Below are positions 31,303-40,148 of a stretch of DNA of 59,117 bases, one piece after another (the stretch's first letter is position 1; each line of letters starts with the position of its first letter). The position numbers and the translations under genes were made by a program. Below the pieces are notes generated by a model. That model made no database searches and was not told the origin of the DNA. It was given only the letters and a program-made list of their open reading frames with translations. Where the stretch lies: assembly GCA_964420065.1 (NCBI GenBank), contig CAYQQK010000012.1, positions 1 to 59,117 on the forward strand, written 5' to 3'. This stretch comes from CAYQQK01 sp964420065. GTDB taxonomy: Bacteria > Bacillota > Dethiobacteria > DTU022.

Positions 31303-32668
31303 TCACGTGTTTGGGGAGGAGCAGTACGCCCGCGCACTGGAATGGATCCATGGAATCGGCCGTTTTGGCATGAAACCGGGGTTGGGACGGATTACTGCGC
31401 TGCTGGAACGGCTGGGGAACCCACACCGTTCGTTACGGTTTTTGCATATTGGCGGCACCAACGGGAAAGGCTCAACGGCAGCCATGATCGCCGGCATCCT
31501 TGAGGCAGCCGGGTACCGGATCGGGCTTTACACTTCTCCCTACCTGGTGTCATTTACCAACCGCATGGCCGTTAACGGAGCGGAGATCGACCCGGCGGAG
31601 TTGACGCGCCTGGTTGAACAGGTCCGGCCCCTGGTCGAAGAGATTGCCGGCGATCCGGAACAGGGTCAACTGACCGAATTCGAGGTAGTTACCGCCCTTG
31701 CCTTTCTTTATTTTTGCCGGCAAGCGCCCGACCTGGTTGTACTGGAGGTGGGTCTGGGCGGCCGTCTCGATGCGACCAACGTGGTCCGCCCGGAAGTTTG
31801 CATTATCACCAATATCAGTCTCGATCATACCGCCGTGCTCGGGAACACGGTGGAGGCGGTGGCTCGGGAAAAGGCCGGTATCATCAAGCCCGGCGCCCCG
31901 GTTGTTACCGCTGCAACTGACCGGGCGGCTCTGGAGGTAATTACCCGGGCCTGTCTCGACCGGCATGTTCCCTGTTACCGTGCCGTGGCGCCCGGGACTG
32001 TCCTCACACCCCGGGATAAACGGGTTGGAATTGCCGCCTTTGACGGGCGCAAAACCGTCCCCGCGGGGCAGTGTTTCAACTACCGGGGTTTGGGCCGCTC
32101 TTTTGAAAACATTTTCATCCCTTTGCTCGGAAAATATCAGTGTCTGAACGCAACCACTGCTCTGATTGGGCTGGAGCTGCTGGGAAAATTAGGCTTCCCT
32201 GTTACTGAGGAGGCGGTGCGACGCGGCCTGGCCGGGGTGTGCTGGCCCGGCCGTCTTGAGGTGCTGGGACGGAACCCCCTGCTGGTGCTGGACGGGGCCC
32301 ACAACCCGGCTGCGATGCAGGAGCTGGTCGGTGCCGTGGCCGATCATTTTTCCGGTCATGATCTGATCCTGGTTCTGGGATTCCTTGCCGACAAAGAATG
32401 GGGGACGATGCTCAGGGATCTGCTTCCGTTGGCCCGGCAGGTGTTCGTGACCGAACCGGACAACCCCCGGGCTTGCCCTGCGGAACAACTTGCAAATGCG
32501 ATCCGCGAGCATTTTTCCGGGTCCGTGTTTGTATACCGGAACACCGGGGATGCCGTACAAAAAGCGCTTTCCGCCGCTTCACCGGACAGTCTGGTCCTGA
32601 TCACCGGCTCGCTCTACCTGGTCAGCGAGGCCCGCCGCTATCTGGTGGGGATGAAGAGTGGGCGCTAG
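31292..32668 (+). CDS. folC: Bifunctional folylpolyglutamate synthase/dihydrofolate synthase
   Basis: FolC adds glutamate to dihydropteroate and to folates with ATP. The 458-aa Mur-ligase-fold protein has the P-loop GGTNGKGSTAAM (about 50-61), the Mg/ATP segment LEVGLGGRLDATNVV and the C-terminal DGAHNPAAM motif. The start is ATG 31292, overlapping the vanZ-like stop codon. It follows valS, an order common in Firmicutes. Confidence 0.96.
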   Translation: MNHDHVFGEEQYARALEWIHGIGRFGMKPGLGRITALLERLGNPHRSLRFLHIGGTNGKGSTAAMIAGILEAAGYRIGLYTSPYLVSFTNRMAVNGAEIDPAELTRLVEQVRPLVEEIAGDPEQGQLTEFEVVTALAFLYFCRQAPDLVVLEVGLGGRLDATNVVRPEVCIITNISLDHTAVLGNTVEAVAREKAGIIKPGAPVVTAATDRAALEVITRACLDRHVPCYRAVAPGTVLTPRDKRVGIAAFDGRKTVPAGQCFNYRGLGRSFENIFIPLLGKYQCLNATTALIGLELLGKLGFPVTEEAVRRGLAGVCWPGRLEVLGRNPLLVLDGAHNPAAMQELVGAVADHFSGHDLILVLGFLADKEWGTMLRDLLPLARQVFVTEPDNPRACPAEQLANAIREHFSGSVFVYRNTGDAVQKALSAASPDSLVLITGSLYLVSEARRYLVGMKSGR

Positions 32669-32852
32669 GAAGCGGCGCCGGTGGGACACTTGGCGTAATT
32701 ATCGAAATGAAGGGATTACACGTAATATTTTGTAATTTGTGTTCTGACTGGATAGAGTGAAGAATGCAGCAGGAATTTGACCTCTCCGGAGCGAATACTC
32801 CAGTGTTTTGCCGGAAGACCGGATCTAGACAGAAGGGGTGATTGATCAAGAG

Positions 32853-34181
32853 ATGAATTTTACATTTAAGGGTGGTGTTCATCCCGATTATCAAAAGGAG
32901 TTGACGGCCTCCCTGGCGATCGTTCCCATGGCCGTCCCCAAAAAAGTGGTCATTCCTCTCCAGCAGCATATCGGTGCGCCTTGCGAACCCCTGGTTGCTG
33001 TCGGGGATACGGTCGTAGCGGGCCAGAAAATTGGTGAAGGGAAGGGGTTTGTGTCGGCCCCGGTCCATGCTTCCATTGCGGGCAAGGTGATTGCCGTTGA
33101 ACCGTACCATCACCCCCTCGGGCGGAAAGTTCCGGCGATCACGATTGAAACGGAGGATGACAGCCCGGAAAGTGAACGGAAACCGGCCCCGCCGGGCGGC
33201 CGTGCGGTGGAAGTGCTTGCTGTTGAAGAAATTCGCACTGCCATTCAGGAAGCTGGCATCGTCGGTCTGGGCGGGGCCACCTTTCCGGCTCATGTCAAGC
33301 TGGCCCCTCCCCCCGAAAAGCCGATCGACATTGTCGTTCTTAACGGGGCCGAATGCGAACCCTACCTCACGGCGGACCACCGGCTCATGCTTGAACAGAG
33401 CGACGAAATTGTAACCGGTCTGAAGCTGATGCTGAAAGTGCTGGGGGCTTCGCAAGGTATAATCGGCATCGAAGCGAACAAACCGGATGCCTTGCGGGTG
33501 ATGACCCAGGCGGTGGAACGGGAAGAGAACCTTTCCGTCGTTTCCTTGCATACCAAGTATCCGCAAGGTGCTGAAAAAATGCTGATCCAGGTTACGACCC
33601 GGCGCAAGGTCCCCGCGGGAGGCCTTCCGATGGACGTGGGTGTTGTCAATCATAACGTGGGCACGGCCATCGCCATCGCCCAGGCGGTACTTGACGGAAA
33701 ACCGTTAACCGAGCGGGTTGTGACCGTTACCGGCGGCGGTATTGTCCGTCCGGCAAACCTGATGGTAAAAATAGGCACACTGGTCAGCGAGGTCATCGAT
33801 TTCTGTGGTGGGATGAAGGAAGACGCGGGCAAGTTGATCATTGGCGGGCCGATGATGGGCCTTTCCCAGCCTCACGCCGATATTCCGGTTATCAAGGGCA
33901 CCTCCGGCATCACGATTTTAAGCAACGAGGAGATCTGCGTCGAAGAGATTCGCCCGTGCATAAAATGTGCCAAATGCGTCGAGTCCTGCCCGATGAACCT
34001 GCTGCCGCTTTTTCTGGCTCAGGCTGCCGAACACAACCAGATCGACCGCGCCGAGAAACTGCATGCCGCCGATTGTTTTGAATGCGGCTGTTGTACCTAT
34101 GTTTGCCCGGCCCGCCGTCCTTTGACCCAGTGGATTCGTCTGGCCAAGGCGGCTGTGCTGGAACGGCGCCGGAAGAAATAG
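32853..34181 (+). CDS. rnfC: Rnf complex subunit C
   Basis: RnfC is the peripheral NADH-binding subunit of the Rnf complex, which couples ferredoxin:NAD+ oxidoreduction to ion transport. The 442-aa protein begins MNFTFKGGVHP as in its family. It has the NADH/FMN-binding segment VGLGGATFPAHVKL and VVLNGAECEPYLTADHRLM, and ends with two cysteine motifs CIKCAKCVESCP and CFECGCCTYVCP for two [4Fe-4S] clusters. ATG 32853 is preferred by similarity of the N-terminus; GTG 32838 lies inside the ribosome binding site AAGGGGTG. First gene of rnfCDGEAB. Confidence 0.95.
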   Translation: MNFTFKGGVHPDYQKELTASLAIVPMAVPKKVVIPLQQHIGAPCEPLVAVGDTVVAGQKIGEGKGFVSAPVHASIAGKVIAVEPYHHPLGRKVPAITIETEDDSPESERKPAPPGGRAVEVLAVEEIRTAIQEAGIVGLGGATFPAHVKLAPPPEKPIDIVVLNGAECEPYLTADHRLMLEQSDEIVTGLKLMLKVLGASQGIIGIEANKPDALRVMTQAVEREENLSVVSLHTKYPQGAEKMLIQVTTRRKVPAGGLPMDVGVVNHNVGTAIAIAQAVLDGKPLTERVVTVTGGGIVRPANLMVKIGTLVSEVIDFCGGMKEDAGKLIIGGPMMGLSQPHADIPVIKGTSGITILSNEEICVEEIRPCIKCAKCVESCPMNLLPLFLAQAAEHNQIDRAEKLHAADCFECGCCTYVCPARRPLTQWIRLAKAAVLERRRKK

Positions 34182-34212
34182 TGATTTTTGCAGCGTAGGG
34201 AGGGATGGAAGT

Positions 34213-35178
34213 TTGAAAGGCAACCTGGTTGTTTCCTCTTCTCCGCATATCCGGACGATTGAATCAACCCAGAGCGTAATGATTGATGTTCTCATCGCCC
34301 TTTTTCCGGTAGCGCTTGCTTCCGTTTTACTTTTCGGTTACAAGGCCCTCGTGACCATGGTGGTATCCATTCTTGCTGCCATGGTTGCCGAGGCGATCTG
34401 GCGGCGCAAGTTGGAACTTTTCCACGATGGCAGCGCGGCCGTGACCGGCCTGCTCCTGGCCATGGCCCTGCCTCCGGATGCGCCGTGGTGGTTGCTCGTA
34501 GCCGGTTCCTTCAGCGCTATTATTATCGGTAAACAGGTTTTCGGGGGTATCGGCCAGAATATCTTCAACCCGGCCCTGGTCGGCCGGGCTATTCTTGTCG
34601 TTTCCTGGGGCGGGCGTATGGCCGGGCCGATCTTTCCGCAACCGCAACCCTTTAATTTTGGAGCGGATATTTCTGCCTTTACCGCCGCCACCCCCCTCGC
34701 CACGCAGGCCGACGCTTTGCAGGTGTCCTTGAGCCGGCTATTTCTGGGCAATGTGGCCGGCTGTCTCGGGGAGACCTCGGCTCTGGCGCTTCTTCTCGGC
34801 AGCCTGTGGCTGTTTTATAAAGGGCACATCGACTGGCGTATCCCCGGGGGTTACATCGGGGCCGTCTTCGTGGTCGGTCTTGTCGGGGGCGGTGGCTTCT
34901 ACCAGGGCATACTTTTAACCGGTCTTTTCCATGTTCTGGCCGGGGGGGTGCTCCTGGGGGCACTGTTCATGGCGACCGATATGGTCACCTCTCCGGTTAC
35001 AGCGGTGGGCAAGCTTATTTTCGGGGTCGGATGCGGCTTGATCACCATGCTCATTCGCCTGGTCGGCAGTTTCCCGGAGGGAGTTACCTTCGCCATCCTG
35101 CTCATGAACGGCTTGACACCGATGATTGACAACTTTACCATGCCGCGGGTTTTCGGGGAGGTGAAGAAAGGTGCGTGA
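34213..35178 (+). CDS. rnfD: Rnf complex subunit D
   Basis: RnfD is a membrane subunit carrying covalent FMN and part of the ion path. The 321-aa protein has about nine hydrophobic segments. The segment SAFTAATPLAT (around residue 155) matches the position of the flavinylated Thr in this family. TTG 34213 is the start, with GGGAGGG eight bases upstream. It overlaps rnfG by 8 bases. Confidence 0.94.
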   Translation: MKGNLVVSSSPHIRTIESTQSVMIDVLIALFPVALASVLLFGYKALVTMVVSILAAMVAEAIWRRKLELFHDGSAAVTGLLLAMALPPDAPWWLLVAGSFSAIIIGKQVFGGIGQNIFNPALVGRAILVVSWGGRMAGPIFPQPQPFNFGADISAFTAATPLATQADALQVSLSRLFLGNVAGCLGETSALALLLGSLWLFYKGHIDWRIPGGYIGAVFVVGLVGGGGFYQGILLTGLFHVLAGGVLLGALFMATDMVTSPVTAVGKLIFGVGCGLITMLIRLVGSFPEGVTFAILLMNGLTPMIDNFTMPRVFGEVKKGA

Positions 35179-36019
35179 CCTGGTCCGGGTTGCCGTTACC
35201 CTGACAGTAGTAGGGATAGTAGCGGCCGTTCTTCTTACCGGGGTGCACAATCTGACCGAGCCGGTGATCCTGGAACGCCAGGAAGCGGAGTACCGGGAGG
35301 CGTTGGAAAACTTTTTTCCCGACCTTTCCGATTATGAGACCAATACTCTTGACGGGGAAATTTACGACCTGATTCAAGACGGCGGCGGCAATCTGATTGG
35401 GATTATGGCCACAGTTGAAGCACAGGGTTATGATGGTCCGATCGCTTACAACCTGGCCGTGGACGGCCAGGGCCAAATCGTCGGGCTTCGGATCATTTCT
35501 CATACCGAGACTCCCGGTCTGGGCAGCGTCATCGCCACGCCCGAATTTGCAGATCGTCTTATCGGCAAGGGGGCCGGTGACCCGCTGCAAGGCGGTGTCG
35601 ATGTTGACACGGTGAGCGGCGCCACCATCAGTTCAAGTGCGATGATCAACTCCGTGCGCAAGACGGTGGAAACCATCGTTGCCAATTTCTTGGAGATCGA
35701 AAAAACAGCCCTGAACCTTTCTTTGATTCCCGACGGTACCTATACCGGTTCGGCCCAGGGGTTTGATCCGGCCCAGGATATCGTCCTGGAAGTAGCCATG
35801 TCCGCCGGGCGCATCGGCGCCATCGAGGTGCAAAATTTCGGCGACACCCCCACCTATTTCGCCGAAGCCTATGCCCTGATCCCACGGCAGATCATTGCGA
35901 GCCAATCTTTTGCAGTCGATGTCAAAACGGGTGCGACTGAAAGCAGCGTCGGGATTGTCGAAGCGGTCCTGGACGCTCTCTCCGGTGCAGCCGGTGCAGG
36001 CGGAGGTGAGAATAAGTGA
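35171..36019 (+). CDS. rnfG: Rnf complex subunit G with two FMN-binding domains
   Basis: RnfG is anchored by one N-terminal membrane segment (about 7-24) and carries a covalently bound FMN on the outer side. The first FMN_bind domain (about 88-172) has the motif DTVSGATISS with T152 as the expected flavinylation site. The protein is 282 aa, longer than the roughly 200 aa usual for RnfG, because a second FMN_bind-like domain follows (about 189-270: DGTYTGSAQGFD and VKTGATESSVGIVEAV, T256). The start is GTG 35171 after GGGGAGGTG, and it overlaps rnfE by 4 bases (GTGA). A flavin transferase gene (apbE) lies 2.4 kb downstream. Confidence 0.93.
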   Translation: MRDLVRVAVTLTVVGIVAAVLLTGVHNLTEPVILERQEAEYREALENFFPDLSDYETNTLDGEIYDLIQDGGGNLIGIMATVEAQGYDGPIAYNLAVDGQGQIVGLRIISHTETPGLGSVIATPEFADRLIGKGAGDPLQGGVDVDTVSGATISSSAMINSVRKTVETIVANFLEIEKTALNLSLIPDGTYTGSAQGFDPAQDIVLEVAMSAGRIGAIEVQNFGDTPTYFAEAYALIPRQIIASQSFAVDVKTGATESSVGIVEAVLDALSGAAGAGGGENK

Positions 36020-36618
36020 ATGTTTACTGGCAGGACCTCAGCCGGGGCCTGTTAAAGGAAAACCCAACTTTCCGCTTGGTGTTGGGGATGTGCCCGACCC
36101 TTGCCACCACCACCCTGGCCATCAACGGTCTGGGGATGGGGCTTGCGGCCACCGCCGTGTTGATTTGCTCCAACGTGATCATCTCCAGCTTGCGGAAACT
36201 GATTCCCGACAGCGTCCGCATCCCCTGCTACATTGTGGTTATTGCCGCTTTTACGACCATGGTCGATCTGCTCCTGGAAGCTTACCAGCCGGCCTTATAT
36301 GAGGCCCTGGGGGTATTCGTGCCGTTGATCGTCGTTAACTGTATCATTCTCGGGCGTGCCGAAGCTTTCGCCGGAAAACGCCCGGTTTTTCGCTCGCTCC
36401 TGGACGGGTTGGGCATGGGGCTCGGTTTTACCTTGGCTCTGGTGATCCTGGCCTCGGTGCGGGAAATTGTCGGCAGTGGGAGTATTTTCGGCTGTGCGCT
36501 CTTCGGAACTGCGTTCGAGCCGATGACCATTTTCGCCACGCCGCCCGGAGCCTTTTTCGCGCTGGCCCTGCTCCTGGGCTTGACCAATATTATTTTCAAG
36601 CGCCTCGGGATCAAGTAG
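36016..36618 (+). CDS. rnfE: Rnf complex subunit E
   Basis: RnfE is an integral membrane subunit (200 aa, six segments) that shares with RnfA an intramembrane iron-sulfur cluster. The conserved cysteines are in LGMCPTLATTT (first half) and VVNCIILGRAEAFA (second half). The start is GTG 36016 after GGAGGTGAG, coupled to the rnfG stop. Confidence 0.95.
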   Translation: MNVYWQDLSRGLLKENPTFRLVLGMCPTLATTTLAINGLGMGLAATAVLICSNVIISSLRKLIPDSVRIPCYIVVIAAFTTMVDLLLEAYQPALYEALGVFVPLIVVNCIILGRAEAFAGKRPVFRSLLDGLGMGLGFTLALVILASVREIVGSGSIFGCALFGTAFEPMTIFATPPGAFFALALLLGLTNIIFKRLGIK

Positions 36619-36651
36619 GCCGCGGATTGTATCGATTGGAGGAGGGCTGGT

Positions 36652-37233
36652 ATGGAAAAGATCCTGTCCATTATCTTTATCTTCATCTTTGTGGAAAATT
36701 TCGTCCTGCAGCGCTTCTTCGGGATTTGTCCTTTCCTGGGAGTTTCGCGCAAAATGGAAACCGCTGTGGGCATGAGTGCCGCGGTGATCTTCGTCATGGC
36801 CCTGGCCACCCTGGTGACCTGGCTGGTGCACACCTATATTCTTGAACCTTTCGGCCTGCTTTACCTGCAACTTGTTACCTTTATCCTGATCATTGCCGGG
36901 CTGGTTCAAATGGTTGAGACGATATTGCGCAAGATCAGCCCGACCCTGTACCAGGGCCTGGGGATTTTTTTGCCGCTGATCACCACCAACTGCGCCGTGT
37001 TGGCCGTGGCGTTGCTGGCCCCAAGAGAAGGCTTTTCCCTGGTTGAATCGCTGGTTTTCGCCGTTTCCGCCGCAGTTGGGTTTTCCCTGGCCCTGGTGAT
37101 CATGGCGGGAATCCGGGACCGGTTGGAACTCGCCGACGTACCGGGTCCGCTTAAAGGCACGGCGGTAACCCTGATCACGGCGGGAATCCTGTCCCTGGCC
37201 TTCATGGGTTTCAGGGGGATGCTGACCTTGTAA
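36652..37233 (+). CDS. rnfA: Rnf complex subunit A
   Basis: RnfA (193 aa, six membrane segments) is the homologous partner of RnfE. Its conserved cysteines are in FFGICPFLGVS and TTNCAVLAVAL. ATG 36652 follows GGAGGAGGG. It lies 33 bases after rnfE. Confidence 0.95.
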   Translation: MEKILSIIFIFIFVENFVLQRFFGICPFLGVSRKMETAVGMSAAVIFVMALATLVTWLVHTYILEPFGLLYLQLVTFILIIAGLVQMVETILRKISPTLYQGLGIFLPLITTNCAVLAVALLAPREGFSLVESLVFAVSAAVGFSLALVIMAGIRDRLELADVPGPLKGTAVTLITAGILSLAFMGFRGMLTL

Positions 37234-37301
37234 ACGTGAAAATGTTTTTGCCGGTAAACCGATTGTACAGATGGAAGTATTGGCGGAGGTGACTCAGGGC
37301 C

Positions 37302-38144
37302 GTGCAAATTGTATATGCCATTTCGATCCTGGGGGGTTTAGGGCTGTTTTTTGGGGTGGTTTTGGCCGTGGCCGCCCGTTTTTTTGCGGTCGAATCGGAT
37401 CCGCTGGTCGATGAGGTACGGGAGGTGCTTCCGGGGGCCAACTGCGGAGCCTGTGCCTACGCCGGCTGCACCAATTATGCGGAGGCCGTCGTACAGGGGG
37501 ATGCTCCCCTGAACGGTTGTGTTCCCGGCGGTAATGAGGTAGCCGCCGCGATCGGAGCGATCATGGGTCAGGAAGTGATCGAAACTGTGCCCCTGGTGGC
37601 GACGGTGTTCTGCCTTGGCGACAGTGGGAAAGCGTTGAACAGCTTTATTTATGATGGAATACGGGATTGCAATATTGCCCAAACGTATGGCGGTGGTTTC
37701 AAAGTCTGCCCGTACGGCTGCCTGGGCCTGGGCAGCTGCGTTGCCGCCTGCCCTTTTGAAGCGATCAGGATGGGGGAAAACGGCCTCCCGGTAGTGGATC
37801 CGGAACTATGCGGCGGCTGCGGGCTCTGTGCCAAGGCCTGCCCGCGGGGGATCATCAAAATCCTGCCCAAAGGCGAAAAAGGGCACCTGGTTCGATGCAA
37901 TTCCCAGGATCGGGGCAGATCCGTTTCCCGGGCCTGCACCGTGGGTTGCATCGCCTGCAAGGCTTGCATCAAGGCCTGCGAGCAGGAGGCCATTGCCATG
38001 GAGAACAACCTTGCGGTGATCGACATTGAAAAGTGCACCGATTGCGGCGACTGTGTCCAGAAGTGCCGTCCCGGTACCATTTACCCCCGTGCGGCCGTCT
38101 CTCCGGCTGTGTCGATCGCGGCCAAGGAAGCGGTCAGCGCCTGA
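37302..38144 (+). CDS. rnfB: Rnf complex subunit B
   Basis: RnfB is the ferredoxin-accepting subunit. The 280-aa protein has an N-terminal membrane anchor (about 4-26), a Fe4-type domain with C48, C51, C56 and C73, and several [4Fe-4S] motifs (CLGLGSCVAACP, CGGCGLCAKACP, CIACKACIKACE, CTDCGDCVQKCRP). GTG 37302 follows GGAGGTGA by ten bases. It is the last rnf gene and is followed by a strong GC hairpin. Confidence 0.95.
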   Translation: MQIVYAISILGGLGLFFGVVLAVAARFFAVESDPLVDEVREVLPGANCGACAYAGCTNYAEAVVQGDAPLNGCVPGGNEVAAAIGAIMGQEVIETVPLVATVFCLGDSGKALNSFIYDGIRDCNIAQTYGGGFKVCPYGCLGLGSCVAACPFEAIRMGENGLPVVDPELCGGCGLCAKACPRGIIKILPKGEKGHLVRCNSQDRGRSVSRACTVGCIACKACIKACEQEAIAMENNLAVIDIEKCTDCGDCVQKCRPGTIYPRAAVSPAVSIAAKEAVSA

Positions 38145-38173
38145 CCATAAGAGCCATGATCTGAATGAGATGA

Positions 38174-38200
38174 GGGCGGGGGATTCATCCCCGCCCGTTT
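38174..38200 (+). terminator. Terminator after rnfB
   Basis: GGGCGGGG (38174-38181) and CCCCGCCC (38189-38196) form an 8-bp stem with a 7-base loop, followed by GTTTCCCTC. The T-run is short, but the position just past rnfB fits termination. Confidence 0.7.
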
Positions 38201-38395
38201 CCCTCTCCCTTTCACTCCCGCATCAAACATTTAAAGGTGACGGCAAACTTATCCCGCGTGCTATTTCGTTTTCTTCCGAAACGTGGCTCGAGGCGGTTGA
38301 TTTTTGCTGCAATCGAGCCCGTGGGGGTAAAATTGGTTGCAATCGGGGTAGAGCATGGGAAAAACAGATTTATCCCGCGGGACCTGTTTTTTCCC
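38201..38395. other. Intergenic stretch between rnfB terminator and apbE promoter
   Basis: This part of the 316-base rnfB-apbE gap has no ORF with a ribosome binding site. TTATCCCGCG occurs twice (38249-38258 and 38370-38379). I see no recognisable RNA structure. Confidence 0.4.
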
Positions 38396-38423
38396 TTGTT
38401 TTTTAAGCCCGTGATGGTATATT
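38396..38423 (+). promoter_or_regulatory. Promoter of apbE
   Basis: TTGTTT (38396-38401) and TATATT (38418-38423) are separated by 16 bases and lie about 40 bases before the apbE start. It implies that apbE and the following genes can be transcribed independently of rnf. Confidence 0.6.
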
Positions 38424-38460
38424 TAAGGGCGAGGCATCATCCGGAAAGGGGAACGTAACC

Positions 38461-39600
38461 GTGACCCGGCCCTTCGTGGACGTGCGGGACAGTGATGTGA
38501 AGTTGAAACAGGAGACGGTTAAACGGTGTCTGCGATCGCTGCGGCCCGTCTTCTTTTTTTTCCTGGCGGTGGTGGTTGTGGTTGGCGCATATTGCTGGGC
38601 CGGGGCGCGGGAGGGTGACGGGCTGCATCGTTACCACCAGCTCCTGATGGATACCGGGGTTGAACTTGTTTTCGAAAATGACAGTGATCGTGAAGCGGCA
38701 ACGATCCAGAAGGCTGTTTTCGATGAAATGCTGCGGCTGGAGGGAATTCTCGGTCGCAGCCGGGAAGGCAGCGATGTTGATCGGATCAATCTCGGGGCCG
38801 GCCGGGAACCGGTTACGGTGCATCCCGAAACGGTGGCGGTGCTGGAAGCGGCGTTGTTTCATGCTGCTTTAAGCGGGGGTGCTTTCGATCCGACCGTGGC
38901 CCCTCTGCTGGATCGTTGGGGTTTTCTGGGGCAGGAATTTCGGGTGCCCGAACCGGGGGAACTGGAGGCGGCTTCCTTGCTGGTCGATTACTCCCGGGTG
39001 GAACTCGATCCGGCGACCGCACAGGTTTTTCTGCCGCTGGAGGGGATGTCCCTGGACCTGGGGGGGATCGCGAAGGGCTATATTGTCGACCGGGGGATGG
39101 CACTTTTGGAGGAAGCGGGAGTCGAGCATGCCTTTCTCAATGCCGGTGGCGACATTGCCCTGGTAGGTGGCAAGCCGGACGGCAGCCCCTGGCGTGTCGG
39201 AGTGCGGCATCCCCGCCAATCCGATGCCTGTCTGGCCATCCTTTCCCTTGAAGAAGGGGCGGTGGTTACCTCCGGTGACTACCAGCGTTCGTTTACCGTG
39301 GATGGGCGGCTTTACCACCATATTCTCGATCCGGGGAACGGTTATCCCGCTGCTGAACTGATCAGCGTGACCGTTCAGGCTGCTACGGTGATGGAAGCCG
39401 ATGCCCTGGCCACAGCCGTCTTTGTTCTGGGGTCGGAAAAGGGCCTGGAATTGATTGAAAGTATTGCCGGCGCGGAGGTCCTCATGGTCAAAACGGATCT
39501 GGAAATCATTACATCCTCCGGCCTGGACGGCCGGGTGGAGCGGCTAGAGGAAAAGAAAGCACCGGCGGCTAATACTATCAACGAACGGGAAACAGGCTGA
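38461..39600 (+). CDS. apbE: FAD:protein FMN transferase
   Basis: ApbE transfers FMN from FAD to a Thr of target proteins such as RnfG and RnfD. The 379-aa protein has one N-terminal membrane segment (about 29-46) and acts outside the membrane. Family motifs are SLDLGGIAKGYIVDRG, NAGGDIALVG, SGDYQRSF, HHILDPGNGYP and ADALATAVF. The start is GTG 38461 after AAAGGGGA. Its place next to the rnf operon and the two FMN motifs in RnfG make the Rnf complex the likely target. Confidence 0.95.
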   Translation: MTRPFVDVRDSDVKLKQETVKRCLRSLRPVFFFFLAVVVVVGAYCWAGAREGDGLHRYHQLLMDTGVELVFENDSDREAATIQKAVFDEMLRLEGILGRSREGSDVDRINLGAGREPVTVHPETVAVLEAALFHAALSGGAFDPTVAPLLDRWGFLGQEFRVPEPGELEAASLLVDYSRVELDPATAQVFLPLEGMSLDLGGIAKGYIVDRGMALLEEAGVEHAFLNAGGDIALVGGKPDGSPWRVGVRHPRQSDACLAILSLEEGAVVTSGDYQRSFTVDGRLYHHILDPGNGYPAAELISVTVQAATVMEADALATAVFVLGSEKGLELIESIAGAEVLMVKTDLEIITSSGLDGRVERLEEKKAPAANTINERETG

Positions 39601-40148
39601 TGCGAAAAAATTTCTATCTCACTCATATTGCCGTCCTTGTTACATTCGCGGTCGTTATCCATACCGTCGAGGCGGCCCTGCCGTTGCCCATGCCCGTGCC
39701 CGGAGTACGCCTCGGGCTGGCCAACATCATCACCCTGCTGGCTCTGGTTTTCTACGGCTTGCAAAGCGGCCTTGCTGTGGCAGTCCTGCGTACTTTTCTC
39801 GGCAGCCTTGTTACGGGCGGGTTCCTGGGATTCGGGTTTTGGCTGAGCCTGGCCGGGGGTATCCTGAGCTGCCTCGTCATGAGTGCGGCGCTGGTCCTGG
39901 TCGAAAAAGGGTGGGTGACCCTGCTTTCGGTAAGCGTTCTCGGGGCGGCAACGCACAACCTGGTCCAGCTGGCGGTGGCCGGCGCCATCGTTGCCAACCC
40001 GGCCCTGTTTACGGGTTATCTTCCGGTGATGTTGCTTTTGGCGGTACCAACGGGGGTTTTTACCGGTTTGGCCGCCTTTTCCCTGGAAGGGACAACGCGG
40101 CGCATTTTGCGCCGGACCGGGTCTCCGGCGGGCCCGGATTCCCGGTGA
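39600..40148 (+). CDS. Gx transporter/heptaprenyl diphosphate synthase component I family protein
   Basis: This 182-aa membrane protein of the HepPPS-I/Gx family has five to six hydrophobic segments and the family motif VRLGLANIITLLAL. The family name comes from an early link with heptaprenyl diphosphate synthase; by topology it resembles ECF substrate-binding components and its substrate is unknown. The start ATG 39600 shares one base with the apbE stop. In several anaerobes such genes lie beside apbE and Rnf-like genes, so a role in flavin or quinone-linked electron transfer is possible. Confidence 0.85.
   Translation: MRKNFYLTHIAVLVTFAVVIHTVEAALPLPMPVPGVRLGLANIITLLALVFYGLQSGLAVAVLRTFLGSLVTGGFLGFGFWLSLAGGILSCLVMSAALVLVEKGWVTLLSVSVLGAATHNLVQLAVAGAIVANPALFTGYLPVMLLLAVPTGVFTGLAAFSLEGTTRRILRRTGSPAGPDSR

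Noticed and set aside
38249..38379. TTATCCCGCG direct repeat upstream of apbE
   Set aside because: Only two 10-bp copies 121 bases apart, without symmetry or a promoter relation; likely chance.
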